Source: an uncultured Bacteroidia bacterium (GTDB lineage Bacteria; Bacteroidota; Bacteroidia; Bacteroidales; UBA932). Taken from it: a stretch of 64,000 nt of DNA. Numbering within the stretch: the first letter of the stretch is position 1; every line of letters begins with the position of its first letter. The DNA is taken from contig CACZMF010000008.1 in the NCBI GenBank assembly GCA_902782225.1, positions 1 through 64,000 of the forward strand. Reading direction: 5' to 3'. Below the pieces are notes generated by a model. It was not told the origin of the DNA, ran no database searches, and was given only the letters and a program-made list of their open reading frames with translations. Shown piece by piece: positions 48,031 through 55,362 of this stretch. Made by a program: the position numbers and the translations under genes.

Positions 48031-48657
48031 ATGCTTATGGAAATAGAGTGGAATTTGATATTACGGCTGTTCATCGCCGGAATGCTTGGCGGCCTGATAG
48101 GCTTCGAGCGTGAATTCAGGGCCAAGGAGGCGGGTCTCCGCACACATTTCATCGTGGCTCTGGGCAGCGCCTTGTTCATGATAATATCGCAGTACGCCTT
48201 CACGGGCCGCTTTGATGCCGCCCGCGTGGCCGCGCAGGTGGTGTCCGGCATTGGTTTCATCGGCGCCGGAGTGATTATCTTCCAGAAGAACGTGGTGCGC
48301 GGCGTCACGACTGCGGCCGGCCTCTGGGTCGCGGCGGCCATCGGCCTCGCCTGCGGCGCAGGAATGTATGCCGTGGCGGTGGCGGCGTCCCTGTTCACCA
48401 TCATCTGCCTGGAGACCATGCACATAATTACCCGCAGATATGGCGAGAAAAGCGTTATGCTTACCATCTCCCCCATCACGGGCGAGAAGCTGACCGGAAT
48501 CCTGGACCAGATCCGCAAGGCGAAATTCGAGATCGACTCCTTCAGCCTGTCCGACGACACTGCCTCGATCAGCCTGCGCATGCGCCAGCGCAACTACCAG
48601 GCTGCCATAGGAAAGCTCCTGGAGATCACCAAGGGCTTCAAGGTGGAGATGTCCTGA
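48031..48657 (+). CDS. MgtC/SapB family membrane protein
   Basis: The 208-residue protein has the MgtC pattern: LRLFIAGMLGGLIGFEREFR, KEAGLRTHFIVALGSALFM, and VVSGIGFIGAGVIIFQ with VRGVTTAAGLWVAAAIGLAC. About five membrane segments are followed by a cytoplasmic ACT-like tail (residues 130-208). Family members affect Mg2+ homeostasis, ATP synthase and phosphate uptake. Its ATG abuts the stop of the transporter gene. Confidence 0.9.
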   Translation: MLMEIEWNLILRLFIAGMLGGLIGFEREFRAKEAGLRTHFIVALGSALFMIISQYAFTGRFDAARVAAQVVSGIGFIGAGVIIFQKNVVRGVTTAAGLWVAAAIGLACGAGMYAVAVAASLFTIICLETMHIITRRYGEKSVMLTISPITGEKLTGILDQIRKAKFEIDSFSLSDDTASISLRMRQRNYQAAIGKLLEITKGFKVEMS

Positions 48658-48667
48658 GCCCTGCGAA

Positions 48668-48800
48668 AAGCGGGCAAGGCTCAGCGAAAGCGGGCAAGGT
48701 CCCATGAGAACGCTTAGACCTTGCCCGCTAATCATGTCCTGACTAACCTCTGCTGCCATTCCCCGGGCAAGGTCCCCTACCTAAAATGAGACCTTGCCCA
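48668..48800. repeat. Cluster of GGGCAAGG repeats forming two hairpins
   Basis: The element GGGCAAGG occurs three times directly and twice inverted in about 130 bp. AGCGGGCAAGGTC (48689-48701) pairs with GACCTTGCCCGCT (48717-48729), and GGGCAAGGTC (48765-48774) pairs with GACCTTGCCC (48790-48799). Each loop is 15 nt. The cluster fills the gap between the convergent mgtC and metallo-hydrolase genes. No T-run follows, so it is not a standard terminator. Confidence 0.85.
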
Positions 48801-48808
48801 AGAGAAAG

Positions 48809-50032
48809 CTATAGTTCTACGACCTCACCGGCGTGGAGGATGTGGTAGTCGCCGGATTTGGCGTCGAGCACGAAGACCTGGTATGCCGTGCCGCCGTCAT
48901 AGACGCGCACCACGACATGGCCGTACCAAGGCTCGAAATGCTTCCAAAGCTCCTCGCCCAAGCGCTCACGGCTGCCTTCGGTAGTGATATACAGTTTCCG
49001 GGGCGTATTATATGTAATGGGGTCCACCCAGCGGTCCAGGGTCCTGGAATAGGGATGGGTGCGGTTGGAGCACATCTCCACAATCACCTCAGGGCTGAGT
49101 TTCTTAAGGAAGTATCCGTTGGAAGACTCCTTCCAGCCATGATGATCGGGGTTCAGGAGGGTGACGTGCCTGCCTATCAGGTCGGCCACGGGGGTCTCGA
49201 AATCGCGGTGCTGAGCCTTGAAAGATTCCCAGGGGCCGCTGCCCAGGTCGCCACCGTTGTAGTAGCTGAATTTCCCATAGGTAAAAAGGACCACGCAGCT
49301 GAACATATTCTCATCGAATATTTCAGGGTCCTCGTCATACATACGCTTGGTCTTCAAACCTTTACCCGTATGGATATAGCCGTTGGCAGCAATGTTCCAG
49401 ACCTCGAAATTCTTGCGGTAGCTGCGCTTGTCGTACTGAGGGCTGAACTGCTTTCGGCTGCCGATCCGGAACGCTTCCAAGACGGTACCGCAGCTGTCCC
49501 GCTGATACTTGCAGAAAGGAAAATAGCCTTCCAGAAAGAATTTCTCCCTCTTCTGCATATACTCCTCGGAAGGAATTGGTAGCTGTCCGCAGCAGGCGCG
49601 GTCCACTATCTTGTTGAAATGAATCTTCTCGCCCACTTCCGTGACACCGGCAATCCTGTATCCGTGGGAGCCTGGTTTGGAAATACCCATGGTCCCGGCA
49701 TGGTCTCCATGATAATGAGTGAGGTAGAAATAATCAACCGTGTCGCGGTGAGGCAAGCCCTCCGAGAAATCATGGATATACTTGGCAATCCACTCTCCCG
49801 GCCTCAGGCTGTCATTGGGCTGCGGCACGTGCCAGCCCGTGCCCACGTCGCCGGCGTCGGCCAGGATAGTGGTGCCGTCCGGCATGATAATGAATGAGGC
49901 ATCTCCTCTGCCGGTGGCTATGAAATGTATGTCAAACATTCCTTTTTCCCATTTGGGAAGGAATTCCTGTGCTCCCAAATTTAAGGACAGGAGAATACAT
50001 ACTGCTGATAATATAATTCTCAACATCACCAT
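48809..50032 (-). CDS. Secreted metallo-beta-lactamase-fold hydrolase
   Basis: Start taken at ATG 50032 (MVMLRIILSAVCILLSLNLG), five bases after the small ORF stop; ATG 50026 is equally possible. The 407-residue protein has a signal peptide and the MBL metal motif FYLTHYHGDHAG near residue 120, preceded by DGTTILADAGD. A further metal residue lies in LNPDHHGWKES, a pattern like ComEC-type MBL proteins. Such enzymes often cleave phosphodiesters or nucleic acids. It is the last gene of the second utilisation locus. Confidence 0.78.
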   Translation of the reverse strand: MVMLRIILSAVCILLSLNLGAQEFLPKWEKGMFDIHFIATGRGDASFIIMPDGTTILADAGDVGTGWHVPQPNDSLRPGEWIAKYIHDFSEGLPHRDTVDYFYLTHYHGDHAGTMGISKPGSHGYRIAGVTEVGEKIHFNKIVDRACCGQLPIPSEEYMQKREKFFLEGYFPFCKYQRDSCGTVLEAFRIGSRKQFSPQYDKRSYRKNFEVWNIAANGYIHTGKGLKTKRMYDEDPEIFDENMFSCVVLFTYGKFSYYNGGDLGSGPWESFKAQHRDFETPVADLIGRHVTLLNPDHHGWKESSNGYFLKKLSPEVIVEMCSNRTHPYSRTLDRWVDPITYNTPRKLYITTEGSRERLGEELWKHFEPWYGHVVVRVYDGGTAYQVFVLDAKSGDYHILHAGEVVEL

Positions 50033-50036
50033 AGGG

Positions 50037-50147
50037 TTACCATACGAATGAACCGTCGTCATCAAAAGTCTCTGTCAACCCCTCAGGGCTTTCACAAAGC
50101 ATGGATAATAAGACAACGGACAATTCACATTGAGGAGACTGATACAT
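50037..50147 (-). CDS. Small protein of the three-member local family (36 aa)
   Basis: A 36-codon ORF, MYQSPQCELSVVLLSMLCES then a D/E-rich tail ending DDDGSFVW. It begins 7 bp after the stop of the propeller lipoprotein and ends 4 bp before the metallo-hydrolase ATG. It shares the aromatic-x-x-Pro start, hydrophobic core, Cys-x-Ser and acidic Trp-ended tail with the small ORFs at 10296-10463 and 53589-53729. No signal peptide. Function unknown. Confidence 0.6.
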   Translation of the reverse strand: MYQSPQCELSVVLLSMLCESPEGLTETFDDDGSFVW

Positions 50148-50154
50148 CAAATCT

Positions 50155-51450
50155 TCAATTAAGTTTGATTATTGTTGAACGCCAACTGGCAGAAGTAACC
50201 CCAACAAAAGGCCAAATGACACCTACGTACACTTTTCCACGTCGGATTTTTATACCCTCCGGTTCAAGATAACCTGTTTGGGAAACACCAAGAGAAATGT
50301 AGTCCTCTGGATCATCGTCAAGGGCCAGGGCTTTGGCGGTTTGAATCACTTTACCATTGAAATCCACAATAGCTATCGCCATGTCCGGGCCGGACAAAAA
50401 ATAGAGTTTGTCTTTATATACGCAAAAGCCTTGTTCGGGGCGTATTTTCCCATCAACAGAAGATGTGCCCTGAATAATAGCATCAGAAGGGAGGGTGAAA
50501 CTTGCAACGGTCGGAATGGACGTTAGATCATGGGCGGAGACAGTAAGAGTAACCGTTTCTTCTACAGTTATTGGTCCCCCGCTGGGACCGCCTCTCTTGA
50601 TTGGTCGCAAGGTTACATTTTTCTTAGGAGCCTTTACAGCCTCACTCAGCCTGACAATCTTGAAATCTTGGCCACCGCCATTGAGCGCAAGAAGATCATG
50701 CTCTGTATCGACTGCAGAAAGGACATAAGAATAATCACCAAAATAATAATTGTCGCAATCTTCCGGCAAGTATTGCTTTCCTGGCTCGAACTTTATCCTA
50801 GAGATGAGTTGCTCACTTCGGTAATCCACTTCGGATAATTTCGAAGCAAAGTTGGATATCCACAGGTATTGATCTCCCCCATTCACAGGCTCCTCTACGG
50901 AAAAATTCGTTCCGTGGCCGGCATAATAAGCATACATCGCCTCAACAGAACTTCCATTCGGTTTGATCCTCTGAAACTCCAGGGCATTTACAGTCTGCCC
51001 CCCGAACACTATGTCGCCGTCAAGAAGGACATCAAAACTTTGCATAGCCTTATTACCAAGCAGCGCATTGTTGTTGGAATAAATCATCGACTGTGTCAGC
51101 TTTTGAGAATAATTAATCGTTATATTGTAGGAGACTCCTTCCACGAACACGGAAAAATCCGCACTGGAACTTCCACATACAGCTGTTATACGGGCAAAAC
51201 CCGAGCCGACAGTGCTTAGCATCCCGGTAGAAGAAACAACGGCAACTGTAGTATTGTTACTGCTGTACTCAACACCGAGAGGATTGTTTTCCATATCGTA
51301 TGGCTTTCCATCTATCATCAAAGTCAACTGCTTATCAACAGGATAATTCAGCGTAAGGCTCGATGGAGAGAAAGACATCGAAACTTCCTCCGGCACCGGG
51401 TCGCAGGAGAATAACGCCACAAAAAAAGCAAAAGCAAGAAGACGCTTCAT
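50155..51450 (-). CDS. Lipoprotein with Ig-like domain and TagC-like propeller
   Basis: Start set at ATG 51450 (MKRLLAFAFFVALFSC), a lipoprotein signal. Residues about 20-105 form a BIG2-like Ig fold (FSPSSLTLNYP, GFARITAVCG). From about 115 the repeats (QSFDVLLDGDIVFGGQTVNA, AMYAYYAGHGTNFSVEE, QYLWISN, EPEGIKIRRGKVYVG) resemble the P68 receptor-binding-protein/TagC-type five-bladed propeller. No catalytic motif was identified, so a polymer-binding role is possible. It lies 60 bp after the FISUMP-like lipoprotein gene. Confidence 0.65.
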   Translation of the reverse strand: MKRLLAFAFFVALFSCDPVPEEVSMSFSPSSLTLNYPVDKQLTLMIDGKPYDMENNPLGVEYSSNNTTVAVVSSTGMLSTVGSGFARITAVCGSSSADFSVFVEGVSYNITINYSQKLTQSMIYSNNNALLGNKAMQSFDVLLDGDIVFGGQTVNALEFQRIKPNGSSVEAMYAYYAGHGTNFSVEEPVNGGDQYLWISNFASKLSEVDYRSEQLISRIKFEPGKQYLPEDCDNYYFGDYSYVLSAVDTEHDLLALNGGGQDFKIVRLSEAVKAPKKNVTLRPIKRGGPSGGPITVEETVTLTVSAHDLTSIPTVASFTLPSDAIIQGTSSVDGKIRPEQGFCVYKDKLYFLSGPDMAIAIVDFNGKVIQTAKALALDDDPEDYISLGVSQTGYLEPEGIKIRRGKVYVGVIWPFVGVTSASWRSTIIKLN

Positions 51451-51510
51451 CACTATAATAAAAGAAGTTGTGCGGGCGGAACCTGCCCGCACAACTTCAA
51501 AGGGGATAAA

Positions 51511-53571
51511 CTAAAGGATCTTTTGGCAGCGCACGGCAATCAACGTTGCTGCGCCCTGGTTTGTAACTATATTGTTATAGTGTTGTCCGGACTTTCCGGC
51601 ATAATAATTCTGATACATTGTGCCGTAACGAGGGCTTGTCGAGGCATTCGACCAATAAAGGAAGCCGGAATCAGAAGACGTACTGTTATAACCCTTGATA
51701 TATGCATTTGATCCGCTGTTGCTGGGGTTGGTGTCCCATCCACTGCCGGAGCAGTAATTGTTGGAAATCCAGTAATCATACTTGCCACCTCCCAGCGGGT
51801 ATGCAACGCAACTGCCTCCATAGTAGGTCGGGTGATCATAAGTCGGATCTGCACTGTTGTGGTATTGTTTTACCGTATTGTATCTTTCCCAACGCTCGCC
51901 ATTCATCATAACGTCCTCAAGGACAGACTGGTCACATACACGGTACCCGGCAGGACAAGGGTCATAAATTGTTTTCTTACCGTCACTGCCCCAGAGATTT
52001 GTCGGCATATTAAGCATCCAGCTGTTCGTTGTGCTGAGAAGATATGCCCTGTAAGGGTGCTTGATGGAATTCTCAATCGTGGAAAGGGCGTCTCCGGCAG
52101 CATTGGCGTCGCCGGGGCGGTATTTACCATACTGATATTGACCGCCGGCTTCCCAGCCGCTACCGGCTTTCTGAGGAGTATTGTAGGCAAACGGGTCTTT
52201 GCGTCCCCACTGGAAGAGAGCACCATAGCAATTGAGATCACCGCTTTCCGTGCTGCTGTCGGACAGAGTATAGCTTCCCATATCCTGACCTAGTGCACGG
52301 TCGAGCATAGTTACGCCATTGGGGTAGACCACATCATCAGGCTCATCGCCTGGACGATAACGCTGAACCATGAACGACCAGATAAGCTCTTTGTCAGCAT
52401 TGTATATGCCTATGACACAGAAAGTGGTCTTAGGGTTTCCTGATGTCGAGAGGGTTTTAACTGAGAACTCGCAGTTGGAGTTGATTGTCTGATTGTCGTT
52501 CCTCGGCACAAAGTTGTCAACTGAGTCTGTCCAAACGTCAACTTTTTCTGCGCCGGTGCCTAGCTTAAGGAAAGAGGTCTGATTACGGTCTTTAAACATA
52601 ATAAAACCATAATATGCGGGCTGGGAAACTTTGTTAAAGCGTCCCCTGGCCTTCACCTCATATGTGTATTCAACTTCAGAATCCTGAGTCCCAACGAAGA
52701 ACATATTGGCCTCTCCATAAGCCCATCCGCCAAGAAGGTTACGGGTTTCAACGGGTTCGTACCACTGTGAGCAGGAGTTGGATGCCAGCGAAAGGTTCTC
52801 AAGCCTGATAGCGTTGACCTTCCCAGCCTGAAGAGTCTTTCCCTCGAACTTAACCGGGATGGTGATGGTCTGAGTATCATCGACCATTGTCGCCACCACG
52901 AAGAAGTCAGTTGCAGATACAACGGGTTTGGTGACAATAAACGCCTCCTGAGCTGAGGAAAGGGTAGCAGGGTTGTTGAAAGTAACCTCCGCATAATCAG
53001 AATCTTTTGCAAGGTCGGCCCCCTTAGAATAAATCATTACGCTCTTGAGCTTCATGCTCGCAAAGGCCGAAGAAGAGACCGTTACCTTGGCAACTGCAGC
53101 AGTGTTGGTAAGAGAGAAAGGCACATTGCTGTCAGTAATAGTAATCGGTGCAGATTCGGCTGTTAACAAGCCCGTAACGTCTCTTGCGGCTGCACTATTA
53201 ACGACTTGATCCGCAATCACTTCTTCAGGACCGTAACTAACGATAACTTCAGTACCGATGGTAATACCCTCCGTAGCAGGCATGTGGAATACTCCACTTT
53301 TTGTTCCGGCTCCGGACTGAAGGGTAGCTATTCCCTTCTTGGTGTTGTCCGCGGTGGATGTAATGGTTAACTGGTCTCCATCTGACCATAAAAGAGGATA
53401 AGCACCATTGGCTTTGTCTCCTACGGTCATTTTCGTTGTCAGATACTCACCCACAAAGGTTATACCTTCATCAGAATTCACAGGCTGAATAACCTCGGGC
53501 TGCTCTTTGTTGCAAGAGGCTGCAATGATCGCTGCTGCAGCGAAAGAAATTGCAAAGATTGTTTTTTTCAT
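51511..53571 (-). CDS. Fimbrillin-like lipoprotein with FISUMP-like C-terminus
   Basis: Start set at ATG 53571 (MKKTIFAISFAAAAIIAASC), preceded by a good GGAGGG ribosome site at the end of the small ORF. Residues 30-270 are fimbrillin-like (LWSDGDQLTITSTADN, EVIVSYGPEE). A middle domain contains NLLGGWAYGEANMFFVGTQ. From about residue 420 the C-terminal module reads MLDRALGQDMGSYTL, LFQWGRKDPFAYN, YDPCPAGYRVCD and ends LIAVRCQKIL, as in FISUMP-type surface proteins. It is a paralogue of 55363-57480. Probably a surface binding protein. Confidence 0.78.
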   Translation of the reverse strand: MKKTIFAISFAAAAIIAASCNKEQPEVIQPVNSDEGITFVGEYLTTKMTVGDKANGAYPLLWSDGDQLTITSTADNTKKGIATLQSGAGTKSGVFHMPATEGITIGTEVIVSYGPEEVIADQVVNSAAARDVTGLLTAESAPITITDSNVPFSLTNTAAVAKVTVSSSAFASMKLKSVMIYSKGADLAKDSDYAEVTFNNPATLSSAQEAFIVTKPVVSATDFFVVATMVDDTQTITIPVKFEGKTLQAGKVNAIRLENLSLASNSCSQWYEPVETRNLLGGWAYGEANMFFVGTQDSEVEYTYEVKARGRFNKVSQPAYYGFIMFKDRNQTSFLKLGTGAEKVDVWTDSVDNFVPRNDNQTINSNCEFSVKTLSTSGNPKTTFCVIGIYNADKELIWSFMVQRYRPGDEPDDVVYPNGVTMLDRALGQDMGSYTLSDSSTESGDLNCYGALFQWGRKDPFAYNTPQKAGSGWEAGGQYQYGKYRPGDANAAGDALSTIENSIKHPYRAYLLSTTNSWMLNMPTNLWGSDGKKTIYDPCPAGYRVCDQSVLEDVMMNGERWERYNTVKQYHNSADPTYDHPTYYGGSCVAYPLGGGKYDYWISNNYCSGSGWDTNPSNSGSNAYIKGYNSTSSDSGFLYWSNASTSPRYGTMYQNYYAGKSGQHYNNIVTNQGAATLIAVRCQKIL

Positions 53572-53588
53572 TTTTATTCCCTCCATCG

Positions 53589-53729
53589 TTACCATTCAAC
53601 TTCAACAAGATCCTCGGTGTCAACATTTTTGACATTATCCGAACCAACGAGCATATTCTTACAAACTTGAATATGCACGACACTTACCTTAGGGGGCAAG
53701 TACTTTAATGAGTTGTTTTTAGATGTCAT
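53589..53729 (-). CDS. Small protein of the three-member local family (46 aa)
   Basis: A 46-codon ORF between the barrel enzyme and the FISUMP-like lipoprotein. It reads MTSKNNSLKYLPPKVSVVHI, then QVCKNMLVGSDN and the tail DTEDLVEVEW. It ends 17 bp before the lipoprotein ATG and the GGAGGG site lies in between. The Tyr-Leu-Pro-Pro start, Cys, Ser-Asp and acidic Trp tail align with the ORF at 10296-10463. No signal peptide. Unknown function. Confidence 0.6.
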   Translation of the reverse strand: MTSKNNSLKYLPPKVSVVHIQVCKNMLVGSDNVKNVDTEDLVEVEW

Positions 53730-53762
53730 AATAAAACTGTTTTTAAAAAATAATATAATAAC

Positions 53763-55349
53763 TTATTCTTCGCCTATAAATGCAGAGAACTGGAAAAGTG
53801 CTTGAATATCTATCAATGTACAACTAATCCAGACATCTTTGGCAGGCTCCCTGTCGTAGCGTTCGTTCCAGACGGTGGGAATCCTGCCACTCCTGATATC
53901 CTGAACCACCGTCATATTGTCCATCATCGCCTTGGCTTTAGCATAATAGAGCTTATCGCCTGTCGCTTTGTAGAGAGCGAGCCAGCCAGTTGCCATATTG
54001 GCGGCCGAATCATCGACAGGGACGCGATATTTGTGCTGCTCCCAAACACCCGGAAGGCTGTTGACCCGGAAGCCATCTTTTCCTTTGTCCGAATCCCAAA
54101 GAACAAATTGATCCTCGCTAAAGTTGATTACGTCCTTAGCCAATTCCACCAATTCAGGGGTGCGGTTTCCATTCTCAAGCGCATATGTGAGATAAGGGAC
54201 GCCAGTCCAATGTGTGAGGTTTTCATAAGGTTTGCGGCCTTCGATGCCTACATCTTCAAACTGGCCGACCATCTCGAATCTGGCATATGCGACTGTATTC
54301 ATCCAGTTCTCTGCTTTGATGCGGGCACTCTCAAATTCATCTATGCCGAATTGGTCGTGCAACCTTTTAAAGACATAAAGGACAGGATGCAGACTGGCAT
54401 TGACTTCATTGACCGGCTCACCCGTAGCCACTACCAGCTTCATTGGGATAGAACCGTCCGGGCGCTGTATTCTGGTATAAGTACGTGCAATTCCAAGAGT
54501 ATGATCCAAGTATTTCTGATCACCCGTGTACTGATACAGATCCAGCAACGCCATGGCAGCCTTTGCAGCTTCCATACTCATCGTTTTTCCCTTGTTGCTT
54601 TCTTTAGCAGAAGCCTGCAGGTTGCCATAGTACGTAGGCGGGAAATATGCAAGGGGCGCCCCATCGGGCTGGCTGACCCGCATCAAGAATTCCCCGGCCT
54701 TTTTAGCTATCGCAAGGGCCTGCGGGCCTTGTTTTTCGGAATAATTTGTCAACATCAGCTCGCAACGTATGGTAGCACTTACTGTCTTGCAAGGATATGT
54801 ATTATTGTGAAAGGACATATCCGGCTCATCGTTGCGTTCCCATGAGAGAGTGCAAGGAAGATGATGAATAAACATGAGCGCTTTAATGGCCGCCTCCTTA
54901 TAACTCCTGGTCTTATCGTGATATGGTCCTTTATAAGGATAGTCCCGGCGGAACTTACGCTCACCGGCAAGACCAACTACGTTTCTTTTTGCGTCAATTC
55001 CTTCAACCTTCAGTACAACGTCTCCCACTGGAAGATTCTTCCATATTGGAGAGAGGGAAAGGTTAGGCCGCTTGGCAGTGAAAGAAAAGTCCTTTCCATT
55101 AACTGTCGCAGTGTACAGATACGAAGACGCGCCTTCCACTTCCTTAAAATCAAAAGCAGGAGCGTAAAGGAAACGAATGGAATACCCGTTCCAGAAAGGG
55201 TTTTTACCCTCGTACCCGGGTCTCACAGGCTTGCTGTACTTCTTCTGTGCCCGTGCATTCAACTGTTTATAGTTGAGCGTCGGAGCCTGCGCCTGAGCAC
55301 CACAGATTAATACCCAAGCCAAAAAAAACGTGACAAAAAACCGATTCAT
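53763..55349 (-). CDS. Secreted (alpha/alpha)-barrel carbohydrate-active enzyme
   Basis: A 528-residue exported protein (signal cut near AQAQA). An N-terminal beta-sandwich (about 60-135, AFDFKEVEGASSYLYTATVN) precedes a long helical domain with repeated toroid helices: AAKAAMALLDLYQYTGDQKY, IARTYTRIQRPDGSIPMKLV, WMNTVAYARFEMVGQFEDVG and MATGWLALYKATGDKLYYAK. This fits an (alpha/alpha)6 or 7 barrel of glycosidases or polysaccharide lyases. Catalytic residues and substrate could not be assigned. It lies 13 bp after the lipoprotein gene at 55363 in the same operon. Confidence 0.65.
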   Translation of the reverse strand: MNRFFVTFFLAWVLICGAQAQAPTLNYKQLNARAQKKYSKPVRPGYEGKNPFWNGYSIRFLYAPAFDFKEVEGASSYLYTATVNGKDFSFTAKRPNLSLSPIWKNLPVGDVVLKVEGIDAKRNVVGLAGERKFRRDYPYKGPYHDKTRSYKEAAIKALMFIHHLPCTLSWERNDEPDMSFHNNTYPCKTVSATIRCELMLTNYSEKQGPQALAIAKKAGEFLMRVSQPDGAPLAYFPPTYYGNLQASAKESNKGKTMSMEAAKAAMALLDLYQYTGDQKYLDHTLGIARTYTRIQRPDGSIPMKLVVATGEPVNEVNASLHPVLYVFKRLHDQFGIDEFESARIKAENWMNTVAYARFEMVGQFEDVGIEGRKPYENLTHWTGVPYLTYALENGNRTPELVELAKDVINFSEDQFVLWDSDKGKDGFRVNSLPGVWEQHKYRVPVDDSAANMATGWLALYKATGDKLYYAKAKAMMDNMTVVQDIRSGRIPTVWNERYDREPAKDVWISCTLIDIQALFQFSAFIGEE

Positions 55350-55362
55350 AATTTAAAAAATC

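Noticed and set aside
46581-48113. Plus-strand 510-codon frame overlapping the SLC13 gene
   Set aside because: Arg/His/Pro-rich alternate frame; the other frame has clear membrane segments.
48668-48800. The GGGCAAGG cluster as a CRISPR array
   Set aside because: Repeats are only about 10-13 bp, partly inverted, with irregular spacing and no cas genes nearby.
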